Origin: Juglans regia
Lineage: Eukaryota > Streptophyta > Magnoliopsida > Fagales > Juglandaceae
Assembly (NCBI RefSeq): GCF_001411555.2
Contig: NC_049901.1
Coordinates: 31,482,933-31,546,932 of the forward strand
Length of the DNA: 64,000 nt
Reading direction: 5' to 3'
In this document: positions 1 to 12,035 of the stretch, in pieces
How the letters are laid out: the number at the start of each line of letters is the position of its first letter
How positions within the stretch are numbered: position 1 is the stretch's first letter
The notes under the pieces: model-generated
Told to the model about the DNA's origin: nothing
What the model saw: the letters and a program-made list of their open reading frames with translations, nothing else
Database searches by the model: none
Translations under genes and position numbers: made by a program

Positions 1-258
1 TTTCTCCATTTGCTACCAGTGAGGTGCCATCATTCGATCTCTTCCTTCATGCTGATTTCTACGACTACGCTCTCGCATTTCTATAATTCTGGCTACTGAC
101 AATGTGGACATACGTACCGTTTTTCTAGTTCGTGCCATGTCCTGTTATTAAGGGTATGGTATGTGCACATAAGGTTACTAACAATGATAAGAATCAGAAA
201 ATCAGTCAAAGTCTATTATTCAAACATGCTAGAGTATAATCAGTCAGACACAGAATTC
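1..258 (-). mobile_element. Element 1: 3' non-coding tail, LTR beyond the window
   Basis: This stretch follows the chromodomain stop codon of element 1 (read on the minus strand) and has no open frame. It should be the untranslated tail leading to the 3' LTR, which must lie left of the window. I saw no polypurine tract that I could place with confidence. Confidence 0.45.
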
Positions 259-829
259 CTAGCAAACAATTAAATGAGGGTATTTAGTCCTCATAAAATC
301 CTCCCTTTCCCAAGTTGCTTCTTTAGATTATTCCAAAGTACTTTAACTAGAGATATTCTGCACAGGCCATTTCTCATATGATCGGTTGGGTTGGAGTTGA
401 ATACTGCTGGGCTCCATCACGTCTGGTCATCTTTCTCCGAAGCTCTTATTTAGAGAAGTTATGTGAAACACGTCATGTATTCCCTGCATTTCGGTTGGCA
501 AATCCAATCGATAAGCTACAGATCCAATTTGTTCCACGATTTCATAAGGTCCTACATACCGGGGACTCAACTTCCCTCTCTTACCAAATCAGACCACTCC
601 TTTCATTGGCGATACCTTAACATACACCCAATCTCCTACAACATATTCCATGCTTCTGCATCGATTATCGGCGTGGCTTTTTTGTCGGTTCTAGGCCTCC
701 TGCATCCTTTCTCTGATCAAAGCTACTTGCTTTTGAACTTCTTGTAGATATTCGGGTCCTGGTATCTTCTTTTCTTCGACTTTGTTACAATACAATGGGG
801 ACCTACATTTTCTTCCGTATAATGCCTCG
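259..829 (-). pseudogene. Element 1: integrase C-terminus and chromodomain (Gypsy pol, 3' part)
   Basis: Read on the minus strand, this begins with PYEALYGRKCRSP, the classic integrase segment after the catalytic core. It continues through a GKLSPRYVGP block (integrase C-terminal domain) and ends with a chromodomain tail, TWEREDFMRTKYPHLIVC, and a TAG stop at 259-261. Such tails are typical of Ty3/Gypsy chromoviruses of the Tekay/Del type; the domain is thought to steer integration to modified histones. The frame is broken by internal stops (one in 'QEA*NRQ', one just before FGKRGKL). Its upstream half lies at 7887 and beyond, separated by the solo LTR at 835-7881. Confidence 0.85.
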
Positions 830-834
830 TAAGG
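830..834. repeat. Target-site duplication TAAGG, left copy
   Basis: TAAGG directly precedes the TGTAAC start of the family A solo LTR and is repeated at 7882-7886 after its ACACA end. Removing the insert and one copy restores the integrase reading MAPYEALYG, which confirms both borders. Confidence 0.85.
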
Positions 835-1416
835 TGTAACAACCCACTAGAAATTCAATGGTGAAATTTCTATAGGTTTTAGGAACCTTGTGTAAACACC
901 GTAAGTTTTCATGATTCGACCAATCACGTAGGTTTTAGTCTATCAGCATAGCCAGATTTATCACTCACTATGGTGTTAGAAGTACAATTTTATTTATTTG
1001 ATGTAGTTAGAAGTGTCAGATTGAGATATGGTCTTCACGAATAGACTCAGTTGATTATTTAGGATTTTATGGCGCAATAATCTCATTTTTAGTTTTTGGA
1101 CGAAACACTTGTTCGAAAACGCGTTTTACTTTTGTCGAGGCACTTCGGGATCGGATTGCAATAAATGAATTTCATAGTTTGGTTTGTATGAATATTTAGG
1201 TTTTACAATGCATAATTTATGTTTCACTTTTTAGGAGTGAATAGTAACCTCTATAGTAGCATCTAGTGTAGTGTTTTCAAAATCACAGTCGAATGTCCAA
1301 GTTAGGTTAGAGAAGTTTTATTTAGAAACTTGGCAGGATCTTAGCTACACTTGGTGAATAGTATTGGACACTTGGCACAAAGAGGGACAATGAGATGGAT
1401 TGTGAAAGAATCAAGG

Positions 1417-1714
1417 TGTAACCCCCGGATCCAATGAAGCTCAATTTGTTTTATTTATTTATTTTGTTTTAGTTTATTCTTTTTATTTTTTTATTTTTTT
1501 TTTCACACGTTAACTACGTTAACTTCTGCACGTTTCATTTCTTTCCGTCTATTTTTTTTTTCCACTTAAGTTTCCCTCTTGCCCACGGCATGCATGATCA
1601 CACACGTCTCTAATGTTTTCTTTATCCACTCCATGCACACGCATGATTTTTTTTCTTTTCTCGTCCGCACACATGTCTCCTATGGCTCTAGGGTTTCTTT
1701 CTACGTTCTATCAC

Positions 1715-1751
<37 letters not shown>

Positions 1752-4226
1752 CTTTCTGCAAAACACAAAGCCGCAACACCCTCAGTTTCTTCCCACCGAT
1801 CGAAAATCAGCCCAACGCCTCCACCACGCACGTACGTTCGCAGCAGGACTGCACTGCGTCTCAACCTCCATCAAACCCTCCACTGAGTTCCAGCTGCTGC
1901 TACCGTCTTCAACCATTGCTCCACTGTCGCAAGCGAGCCAGCCCGAGATGCAGCTTAGCATTACTGCATCAGAAAAGCCAATGCCGTGTGCACTCAGCCG
2001 AATGGAAACCACCCAGTGCGAGTCTTTCCCCTGCACGGCAGAAGCCACCAGTCATTGCCCAGCCACTCGTGCAACCGTAAGCCACCGTATCTGCACCATG
2101 CACACGATGCCAACCACTGGCAGCCACGAGAAGTCATCCCCTGTTTTTGATCATCAAAACAGAGCCATTTTTCTCCGCTGCGTAAGGCTCCTCTACGGGC
2201 TGCCCAACCACTAGGAGGGTTGCTGCGTGCAGCCGTCGCCACCTCTGCCCCGGGCCGTTATCACCCTCTGGAAATCAGTCCTCCACTGCCTAGTGATGTC
2301 CAGCGCCATCGTCCGAAGCCTCCATGCACGCCACATCGTGCATAATCTCCCTCTCGGTCTCTCTGTCTCTCACAATCCATTTTCTCCCTCTCCCATGCTT
2401 AACCCAGCTTGACAGCATGTCCGCCGCATGCCTGCTCTCCAGCCGCGTCACCACTGCCTACCCAGCCCAGCCAGCGCACGCTGCCGCTTGATTTTTCCCT
2501 CCATGAGCAAGCCCTGCCATGCACATTATTTTGTTTTCCGTAGGTTTTATTGGTTTTCAAAGAAATGAAGGAAATTACATTAGTGCCCTTTTACTAAGTG
2601 TTATATTAATGTGCTTTAAAATTCTTATTATGTATTGGTACACTCTTATATAATTATGATTACAAAAAATCACTTAAGTATTTTAATATGTTATTTAAGT
2701 AAAGATTTATTTTATTAGTAAACAATATTGGTGTAATGTTATTTTTACATTTTAGATATGTTTTAGTCTATTTAAAATTGTTATGGGTTTTTTAAAAATA
2801 TTTTGGAATAATTATATTATCCAGTATTAAACTTTATAGTTGGTTTTCAATAATAAATAGGTCTGACTTTTAAATGTTTTAGTCATAGTATTAAGTTAGC
2901 ATTGGCGATTTTAGAAAGTGATGATTTGTAATTTTAGGTTTTGAGGAATTAAATAGGTTATTTTATAAGCTTAGGATTAAATATCGAAATACGTGATTAA
3001 TTGAAAATTTATGAGAATTACGTGATTATTTTATTGGTGACGATTAATTATTGTTTGACGTTTTTGAGGAATTCCGAAAAAGCTAAGAAGTTCAGGTAAG
3101 CGGGGTTCCTATGCTAGACTTTACATTTAAAATAAAATGAGCTGAGGTTATTTTTGGAAAATATACATATTTGATGTTGAAAAGAAATTTGGACTGCCTC
3201 AGTTATTTGTTCTGCATTACTCATGAGATTCTGTTTAAGAAGAAATTATTTTCTGTAATGACTGGTGTAGACATGAGTTTATTTTTGACATTCTGTTTTT
3301 GAACTTTGAAAAAGAGAGCGAATATGAAATTTTGTGCATAAATTATGTTGTGTTATGATTTTGTTCAGTTATGAATATTTTTTGTACTCTGATATGATAA
3401 GACGTGATTTCTGAAAACCTTTGGCATGACTCTCTAATTCTGAGTTTGATTCTGTTTCCGCTCTGTTCAGTTACGGCCCTGCCACGGGTGATAATAGTGG
3501 CATACGGCCCAACCATGGGTTACAATAGTGGATACGGCCCAACCACGGGTTATAATAGTGGATACGGCCCAACCACAGGTAATAATAGTGGATACGGCCC
3601 AACCACGGGTAATAATAGTGGATACGGCCCTGCCACAGGTTATAGTAGTGGTCTCTGTTTTGAGTGCACACCTTGGTGACATAGTGTTTTATGTTTTGCT
3701 TGGCTATCCGCAGATGCACAACCCTACCACGGGGGTTATACATGGCTTCTGTTCTGATATGATGTTCTGATGATGATGATGATCATTTATGCTATGCCAA
3801 AGAATATTTTTGAATGAGAATATTTCTAAATTTTCGCTCTGATATTTTTTATAACATGTTTTGCTTCCGCATTCTGAAAGTGAAAATGTTTTGTTCTGCA
3901 TTCCGATTTCTGTAACTGCTCATGTTTACACACTAGTATATGTTCTCTGCTTACTGAGTTGTTGATAACTCACCCCTTATCTCCATATATTTTTCAGATG
4001 ATTTTGAATAGTCCAGCTAAGGATCATGATTATGGAGCATCGGTGAGATGATTATTTAAGCATAGTGGTTTACTCAGAAGATTTCTGAGAAGTGGCGGAT
4101 TTTTATTTAGAAATTCTGTAGTATTCTGATGACTTTATATTTTAGAGTCTATAAATACATTGATGAATTGTGAGTTTTCAGTTATAGGGAGTAACTCTTC
4201 GATCCCTGCGGGACCGGGGCGTTACA
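1417..4226 (+). mobile_element. Solo LTR, family C, nested in family A
   Basis: The insert starts TGTAACCCCCGG and ends ACCGGGGCGTTACA, and is flanked by CAAGG at 1412-1416 and 4227-4231. The corresponding place in the family A LTR of element 2 (near 19030-19045) has only one CCTTG and no insert, so the empty site is visible in the same window. It is 2,810 bp with no pol genes, so a solo LTR is the simplest reading. It holds a GC-rich block (about 1780-2520), a (TA)n run near 1729-1748 and a 30-bp tandem repeat (about 3487-3645). Open frames here match nothing I recognise. Confidence 0.8.
3487..3645 (+). repeat. 30-bp tandem repeat inside the family C LTR
   Basis: Five to six head-to-tail copies of a roughly 30-bp unit built on GGCCCAACCACGGGT followed by an ATAATAGTGGATAC-type half. 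The units are nearly identical. They give repetitive peptide frames on both strands that are by-products of the 30-bp periodicity (a multiple of three). Confidence 0.9.
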
Positions 4227-6654
4227 CAAGGTATGAGATCAAGCCACCTAAGCAAAATCCTGTTTTCCATTTGATCAATCAAATTGTGCCGAACCAAAGA
4301 GGGTTTCAACGATAGTGAAATCCTAAATTCTTGGAATACATTTGAAACCCTAAAATTTTGGTTGAAACCGAAATCCTAATGGTTTCCCCAAATCCTAAAG
4401 TTGGCCTCCAAACCCTTTTTTATTCGATTTCTAGCATGTGTTTAATCACTTAATTAAATCACTTTCACATGCTATTAATTCATCAAATTCTTGTTATGAC
4501 ATAATTATCCAACCTTTTAAACCTTGAAAATTTGATTGGGCTAAGAAGAATTAGATTTGGGCTTGATAGCATCCCAAACCCTAACTAAACCCCTTTTGAA
4601 GCCCAAATTGAAGCCCACTTGGTTAAGGCCCACCAAGGCCCACGAATTTGGCCACCTTGGCAAAGTTTCTTGAGGAAGTTTCCTCCCCAACTTGGAAGAT
4701 CAACTTCTGCCCTCAATAGCCCCAAATAGTCCCTTGATGTGAGGAAAAAATCCACCTCTAGAAAGCAGCAACAACATCCCACTCCCCCTCCACTATTCTT
4801 GCCTTTTTGTGACCTAAACACTATCCCTCAAGGGTCATTCAAGCCATATCTCACCCTCCAGAAGTCTAGAGGTGTACAAGGCACCATTTCTTTCATTTCA
4901 TCACTTCTTCACCCCGTTCTTAGAGAGAAACCCAAAAGCGCTCTCTCGGGCAGTTTTCTAAGTCATTTTCATGGCCATTTACGACCTTTTGTAAGTAATT
5001 TCTTGCAATTACGTCTTCATAAAAGTTGTTCGTATTTGAGTCTAGTTTTCATGAATATCTTATTTGTTTCATTTCGTTATCATTGGTCAGTAAAAAGTTG
5101 TTTAAACCATGGAAAGGTCATTCTAGGCATTAAACTGGAAAATGTGTTATATTTTGGAGTTTTTGACCAAGCTAATGGACATATCTTGGTCCGAAAATTT
5201 TATCGAGTGTTGTTAACATGTGTTTATAAATGTTCATTAAGGATTTGTTGCATGAATAAAGCTTTTTATGAAATATTTTCTTATATATAGAAACTTAGAA
5301 ACTCGAAGCGGAAAAATAGTTTCTGTTTTGAGAAAGTTTGAATATTTCGTGGTTTAATCTTACTCCAATGAGTTTGATATTTTTTTTTTATTTCATGATC
5401 CTAAGCCTTTTATATTCATGTTAGGATGTTGGTTTAAAGATATTTAGTATTAGTTTCAAAGATAATCTTCTTTAGGACACATTTTTAAACCATGTGATGC
5501 TTTAGTTTGAAGATCTCATCTTTTTGCCATAGATCAAGATATTGATCAAAACTAGTTAAGAAAAAGTTTTTGTTTTTGGACTAAGTGTAGAACCGAAAAC
5601 TCCAAGTGTTATTTTGTGATTTTTGATGATTTTTATTTTTATTTTATTTATTTATTATTTTTTTAATGATTTAAAGCATGGTTGATCTTAGGATGATATT
5701 ATGAATATGTTAGGAGTAAGATTTGAATTTCTTCGAATTCCTGGAGATGTTTTGAATAAGGTCAAAACTTGTGATTCCAGGGTTTATTTTTGGTTAAAAA
5801 GTTTGGATTTTTTTACTAAAAAGCTTGGTGGTGATCATTAACATTTCTTTTTAATGGATGTTTAAGTATGTTTTAAAACTTAGAATATGAAGATCTTTGT
5901 TGCAAAAAGTTGGTTTGATCATGAGTTTTGAAATTGGGTGAATTATAACAAAAGTCAAGGGAAAAAACCTATGCATGTTTTGGCCCCTATAGAGTTTTCA
6001 TGGTTGTGTTTAGTTTTAAATTTTTCTGATTTAACATTTGAGTTTAGGATAAAATTTACTTGAGGTATGTAAATTTAGGTATTTTTGGAGTTAGGATACA
6101 AAATCCTTAAGTTAGGAGCACAATGGTCATTTTCCCACATATACAGAGTAAAATGACAATTTTGCTTTAAGTTAGTATTTTTCCAAATTTTTAATTGTTA
6201 GTGATTAAGTTCTAAATTTTAGAAATCACTACTTTTAGTTCCTCGTGATCGCGTTTGAGTTTTTGCTTAAAAACGCGAAGATCGAGGTAATTTAGCTTTT
6301 AACTTACTATCAGTTTAATATGTATGGGTGACAAGTAGAGGAACTACAGTGTATGTATGTATGTATGTTATCTTATGTGCCATGCCAAGTTATTACATAT
6401 TCATTTGCCACACAAAATTTATTTTGTCATGAATTATGCATCTGTTACGCAAGATATTATTGTCATGTTTTACTATACATTGCAAGTACATCTTTTTAGG
6501 TATGCCATATGTTAGATTTTTGTCATGTCATATAATATTCACTGTTGTAAGCATGTAATGTTAAGTATGTGGTCTGTTACATGTTATGCCTTGTTACGAA
6601 ATGTTTATATCTCAAGGAAGTAATATCTTTTGAGTTACCTTCAAGTCAGTTATG

Positions 6655-6960
6655 TCTAGGATACTCACGATGTAATCACTATGATTGTTTGAGCATCTCC
6701 ATTTGTAATTCACGTGAGGTACTTCTAACGAAATCATTTTGATTGTTAGAATTCAGCTCAAGTTTAGTTATGCAGATACTCCTGGCGAAATCATTCTAAT
6801 TGTGAGAGTATTACTAGGTACTCCTGGTGTAATCATTTTGATTGCTAGGGTACGTGTTTTAAAATACTCGTGATGGAATCACTTTGGTTATCTGAGTATC
6901 TCTAACGACATATGTTGGGCAGAATTATTCTGATTGTTTACTATTCCTGAACGACTGGCA
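6655..6960 (+). repeat. Tandem array 1 of the family A LTR
   Basis: Degenerate repeats of roughly 30-60 bp share a core resembling GGCGAAATCATTTTGATTGT followed by an ACTC-type spacer. The same array appears in reverse at about 15150-15420 and 26710-26960, where the core reads CTCATGGGGTTACCATAAT. It is therefore a standing part of the LTR, not a local accident. Confidence 0.75.
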
Positions 6961-6974
6961 AAACCATTTTGATT

Positions 6975-7262
6975 GTCAAAATTCAAGTCCAAGTTCATGT
7001 TAAGTAAAGAAGTCAGTTCAAGTTCATGTAAAGTTAAGTTTCAGTTCAAGTCCAAGTTCTTGTTAAGTAAAGAGGTCAATTCAAGTTCATGTAAAGTTTC
7101 AATTCAAGTTCAAGTTCATGTCAAGTTAAGTTTCAGTTCAAGTTCAAGTTCTTGTCCAGTTAACTTTCAAGTCAAGTCCAAGTTCATGTTAACTAAAGTT
7201 TCAAATCAAGTTCATGTCAAGTCTCAGTTTAAGTCCAGTTCAGTTTAAGCAAGCCAAGTTCA
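6975..7262 (+). repeat. Tandem array 2 of the family A LTR (CAAGTTCATGT units)
   Basis: Short overlapping units of CAAGTTCATGTCAAGTT and variants run for nearly 300 bp. The Lys/Ser/Phe-rich frame across them is a repeat artefact. Reverse-oriented equivalents lie at about 14870-15130 and 26410-26700 in the other family A LTRs. Confidence 0.8.
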
Positions 7263-7886
7263 GTTTACATTTCAGTTTAAGTTATGTCAGTTATGCTATT
7301 TTGTATGTCAAGTTATGCTATGATTACTTATTACTTTGATTATGCATTCATGTTTTTACTACCATGCATGCATCATTAACCTGTGTGGAGGTTTTCTGTT
7401 AACTTGTTGAGATTTGTAATCAAATCTCACTGTGGTAATCTCAACTACCATTACCACCCGAATGGTAGATCTTGTTACAGGATCTGAAGAAGAGTTGGGA
7501 ATCGACCAACTACAAACGGTCGACTAAGCGATGATGTGACGTCGATGATAGTATAGTAGTTAACTTAAATTACTACTTGTACTTATGGAGTTGCATCTCC
7601 AGTACTCTTTTGATTATAGTCATTTTGGATTAGCTTTATGATCTTAGTTGATTAGTATGTCCTTTTGTATAAAGTATGTTTTAAGTATTTGGGATATTTT
7701 TAGTTTGGTACATAGTATTGCTAAAGAAAAAAAATTATTCGCTATGAATATTGCATAGTGCTAGATACATTTTAGGAACATTGCATCTTTAATTGTTATG
7801 AACGGGGGTAGGTAACCATGTGTTGCATGTCTGACGCTTCAGATGTCTATCTGATCCCAAGTGGAATCTGGGGGCAACACATAAGG

Positions 7887-9945
7887 TGCCATTTGAATTG
7901 TAGACTGAAAAATGTTATTGTAGGCAAATTCTAATAAAGGCAGGTGTCCTTCTCAATCACCACTTAGTTCCAACACACAAGCGGAAAGCATATCCTCCAA
8001 CGTCTATATCGTACGTTTCGTCTGTCCGTTTGTCTATGGATGATATGCACTGCTAAACCTTAAACTTGTGTCTTGCAACCTTTGCAAACTTTCCCAAAAA
8101 CTCGAAGTAAACCACGTATCTCTATCTGACACTATGGAATTGGGTACTCCGTGCAGTTAAACTATTTCCTTAACATATATCCTGTTGAGTTTATCCATAG
8201 AGTCTATGTTGGATATGGGCAGAGATTGTGATCTCTTTGTCAATCGGTCAACTACCACCCATATGGAGTTCTTTCCAGTTGATGTCCTTGGCAAGCCTAC
8301 CACAAAATCCATAGATATGTCTTCCCACTTCCACTCTGGGATGGGTAACGATTGTAGCTCTCATGCTGGCCTTTGGTGTTTGGTTTTCACGAGTTGGCAA
8401 ACCGGGCATTTTACCACAAATTTTGTTAATCCTTCTTCATTCCATCCCACTATAAATGTCCTTTCAAATCTTGATACATCTTTGTACTACTAGGATGAGT
8501 AGTATAAGGGTACAATGTGCTTCCCTCAATATTTTCTCCTTTATCTCTGGAACTGCGAGAATTACCTTATTTTCTTTATAGCACAACATCCCATCTTCAC
8601 AAATACTGAAATGTTGTGGTCCTTCCGATTCTAGCACCTTCTGCTGGAATTTACTAAGGTTCTCAACCTTTTGTTTTCCATCTAGGATCTGCACATTGCT
8701 AAGTGGTACAATCTCTTGTATTGTTGCCAACATGACATCCCTTGGCGGACTCCAAATCAGTAGACTCCTCATGCTTGCCAGTAGAGATGGGTCTGTTTGA
8801 GCCTTACGACTAAGAGCATCTGCTGTCACATTAGCCTTTCTGGGATGATACTTTATTTCACGTTGATAATCACTGATCGTCTCAACCCATCTTCTCTACC
8901 TCATATTCAAGTTCTTCTAACTAAACAAATACTTGAGATTCTTATGATTAGTGAACACTTTGCACTTTTCTCTGTACAGGTAATGTCTCCAAATTTTCAA
9001 TGCGAAGACTATTGCAGCTAATTCCAGGTCATGGGTAGGGTAATTCTGTTCGTGATCCTTGAGTTGTCACGATGCGTAAGCGATGACTCGTCCTTTCTGC
9101 ATTAGTACACATCCTAATCCCATTTTGGAGGCATCCCTATAGACCACATAAGGCTTATGAGGTTCAGGTAATGCTAACACTATGGTTGTGGTCAATCTTC
9201 TCTTCAACTCTTGAAAACTCCTTTCACATTCCTTGCTTCAGTGTACTTAGCATTTTTCTTGGTTAATGTTGTAAGGGGTCCAAAAATTTTGGAAAATCCT
9301 TCCTGCTAGACTAACAAAACTACGTATCTCATGGGCATTCATCGGCTTTTGCCATTCGGTTATGGCTTCTACCTTGGTAGGGTCTACGACTACTCCCTTA
9401 CTAGATATTACATGTCCTAGAAACTTCACCTCTCGGAGCCGAAATTCACATTTATTGAGTTTGGCGTAAAGGTGGAGCTCCTTTAATGTCTCCAATACTA
9501 ACCTCAAGTGTTCCCTATGTTCTTCATCACCTCATAAATAGATCAAAATATCATCTATAAAGATCACAAAAAAACTATCTAAGTACTGCCTGAAAATTTG
9601 ATTCATCAAGTCTATAAATTCTTTTGGAGCGTGACTCAATCCAAAAGGCATCACCAGGAACTTAAAGTGTTCATAACTAGTTTGGAAAGCAGTTTAAGAA
9701 ATTTTCTGCTCCCTAATCTTGAGTTGGTGATATCCCAATCGTAAGGAATAACGAGTTCGTAACTGGTCCAATAGATCATCGATCTTATAGAATACCGAAC
9801 CTCCTTGCAATTGGTCCAATAGACCATCGATCTATGGTAGGGGTACTTGTTCTTGACGATTACTTTGTTTAACTCCCTGTAGTCAATGCACATCCTTATA
9901 GATCCGTCTTTCTTCTTCACAAACAAGACTGGCGCACCCCAAGGG
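7887..9945 (-). pseudogene. Element 1: pol (reverse transcriptase, RNase H, integrase core)
   Basis: Read on the minus strand from high to low coordinates. First comes a reverse transcriptase start ([20 protein letters not shown], 9926-9867), then its catalytic [11 protein letters not shown] motif (about 9545-9577). A thumb/connection block with [20 protein letters not shown] follows (about 9370-9440), then RNase H ending in ADALSRK (8829-8806). Last are the integrase zinc-binding region (about 8480-8700) and part of the core, ending TIQMAP at 7887. Frameshifts and stops break it throughout. A short internal duplication (the GGTCCAATAGA(T/C)CATCGATCT block, about 9760-9835) disrupts the palm domain. 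Pol copies an RNA intermediate into DNA and integrates it; this copy cannot make a working protein. Confidence 0.85.
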
Positions 9946-9999
9946 GATGAGCTAGGTCAGATAAATCCCTTATCCAGGAGTTCCTCTATTTGAACCTTT

Positions 10000-10840
10000 A
10001 GTTCCTTTAATTTCGTCGGGGCCATTCTACGAGGTGCCTGGTGCATAGGGGCCGTTACTAACTCCAGTTCGTTATCAGTTCTATAATGAAATCCATTTTC
10101 TAACTTGGTCATAACTTGGGCAACTCATCGGTAAAAATCTTTGGAAAATGTTTTCTCATAGGTATTCCCTGTACTCCCCTTGGCTCCTCAGTCTTATTTG
10201 TTGCAACCAAAAGATACGCGGTAGCTCCTTACACCATACTCTTTTTGATTTGGCAGGTCATGGCTAATAGAGCTAACTCGATTGTCTCCCCCATATAACA
10301 GATCCTATCTCTGGTAGGTAGGTCAAATATCACCTCCCTCTTTTGACAATCTATATTGGCATAATGCTAGAATAACCAATCCATTCATAGGATCAAATTG
10401 AATTCCATTAGATGGAAGACGATTAGCTCAACTTTCAATATTAGGCCCGTGACCTCCAAAGAACAATCTTTAACTACACATGTGCAACCAACTACCTTTC
10501 CGTCCAGAATAGCTATCAGACCCTTCTAAGGCAAAGGCTCTGCATTCAACCCACATCTTTGTACACAATTAGAAGATACAAAAGGCCGTGAGCTCTCTAG
10601 AATCAAATAAAGCACAAGTTGTGTATTGCAACAATTTAACCTTACCTATCAAGATAACTAAGTTTATCTAGGGTTTTGAAACACACTTACTACTTATTCA
10701 ATGTAGAGTTTGAGATATTACCAGTAATTACTCCTATGTCAGTGCCTTCGTCAACCTCTAGATCCACCTCTCCTAGAGTGATGGCATATATTTTAGCATT
10801 TATTGGGGTCCTTAGGTTTCCACGGGGTGCTTCTCCTCTA
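10000..10840 (-). pseudogene. Element 1: presumed protease and linker region
   Basis: This lies between the gag zinc knuckle and the reverse transcriptase, where Gypsy elements encode an aspartic protease. The frames are broken and I could not identify an intact D-S/T-G triad. Position alone supports the call. Confidence 0.45.
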
Positions 10841-11990
10841 GGCGTGGTATGCGGACAATCTCTAATTAAGTGGCTCGTCTGACCACATCTAAAACATGTT
10901 GCAGTGATTAAGCGACATTACCTGCTATGCCTTCGTCCACACAGTCGGCAAGTTGGTTGTGTAACGGGTGCCAAATTCCCGACCATTATTCCCTTTCTTT
11001 TATCCATCGTGGCGGGAACTCTTTTCTTCTCCGTACTCCCTCCGGATGAGTAGGGCATTCTGCTTTTCCGCTTGATGTTGACTTGAGTGATCAAACTTTG
11101 TTGTTCTGCCTCTTCTATCGAAGCAACATTACCAACTCTTCAAAGTTCTCAATCCTTAGACATGCAACTTGATTTTGGATTCAGGGTTGTAACCCTCCTT
11201 GAAACTTCTAGGCTTGCATCTTCTCGGTACCAATAAAGTGTAGCGCAAACCTCCCTAACTCCATCAATCGAGCTGCATATTGTTCCACCATTTGATTGCC
11301 TTGGGTAGATTGGTAAACTCTAACGCCTTTTGTTGCTTAGTCAATTCTAGAAAGAATCGATTATCTATTTCTTTCTTAAATATCTTTCCTAAGTAAGAAA
11401 AGCTATATCTCCCAATTCTCGAACCAACAACTGTCGCTTGGCCTCCAACCATATGCCAGCCTCCCCTTGAAGTAGGTGTCTAGCATACTATACCTTTTGT
11501 TCTTCAGTACATCCACTAATATCAAAGGTCCTCTCCAAGTCGATAAGCTAGTTATTGGCTCTCAGGGCTCCTTCCATCCCCAGGAAGTTTGGGTACCAAT
11601 AAACTAAGAATCTATCAAACGGACATCCGCAATTCCTCATATTGGCGGTTCTTGCCTAACATTCTACCCTTGCACCATCTGGTGCCGCACAAACTCCATC
11701 ATTTGGCAGATTGCTTCCATAATTGTTTGTCCTCCTTCCAATGGAGGATTCTTTCCATCTTGGTGACTTGAGCTCAGAGAGATGTCCTCACGTCCTCCAC
11801 GTGCCATGAACTTCTTTCCTCCTGAAATGCACAAAGTCAAAACTTATCAGTCCTACTCTCATGATAGGGCAAATCTTAGCTTTGCTTCTTGTCCCATAGC
11901 ATGCACCATTCTATATCATGTACTACGAGAGTTCAAACCTATAGCTAAAAGATTCAAGCCTAACATTTGGTAGCATGTTTCCCTAAGACA
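10841..11990 (-). pseudogene. Element 1: gag with CCHC zinc knuckle
   Basis: The minus strand carries gag-like sequence including FLELTKQQKALEF (11264-11452) and downstream a CCHC zinc knuckle, CFRCGQTSHLIRDC (about 10850-10900), the RNA-binding motif of retrotransposon nucleocapsids. The reading frame is interrupted. It lies directly downstream of the primer-binding site at 12018-12030, as expected for gag. Confidence 0.75.
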
Positions 11991-12017
11991 ACTTGTTGGT
12001 TTACCTAAAGACGTAAT

Positions 12018-12030
12018 TGCTTTGATACCA
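12018..12030 (-). other. Element 1: primer-binding site
   Basis: TGGTATCAAAGCA on the minus strand is nearly complementary to the 3' end of initiator tRNA-Met, the usual primer of plant Gypsy elements. Five bases separate it from the LTR end at 12036. It fixes the orientation of element 1 and identifies 12036-14303 as its 5' LTR. Confidence 0.85.
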
Positions 12031-12035
12031 CCATC

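Larger units (their letters stand above)
835..7881 (+). mobile_element. Solo LTR, family A (plus orientation), split by a nested solo LTR
   Basis: The insert starts TGTAACAACCC and ends GGCAACACA, so it has TG...CA ends. It is flanked by a perfect 5-bp duplication and contains no gag-pol, primer-binding site or polypurine tract. Without the nested family C insert (2,810 bp plus 5-bp duplication) it is 4,232 bp. It is homologous, in opposite orientation, to the LTRs of element 2 (14304-23209 and 25780-27690), which identifies it as a solo LTR left by LTR-LTR recombination. LTRs of this length fit long-LTR chromoviruses such as Tekay. It interrupts the integrase of element 1. Confidence 0.8.

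Noticed and set aside
1579..2214. 211-codon plus-strand frame and overlapping minus frames
   Set aside because: Overlapping frames on both strands of a GC-rich LTR block with a (TA)n-coded Tyr/Ile run; no recognisable domain.
3487..3645. Possible CRISPR-like array
   Set aside because: The units are contiguous without variable spacers, and the sequence is plant LTR DNA.
3404..3770. Repetitive Gly-Tyr-Gly-Pro-Thr-Thr-type frames on both strands
   Set aside because: They result from the 30-bp minisatellite, whose period keeps every frame open; there is no start context or conserved domain.
4739..5290. 183-codon plus-strand frame
   Set aside because: It lies in the family A LTR and the homologous stretch of element 2 does not keep the frame; no domain.
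6973..7248. Open frame rich in Lys, Ser, Phe and Val
   Set aside because: It is produced by the short CAAGTTCATGT tandem units of the family A LTR; equivalent frames appear wherever the array occurs.
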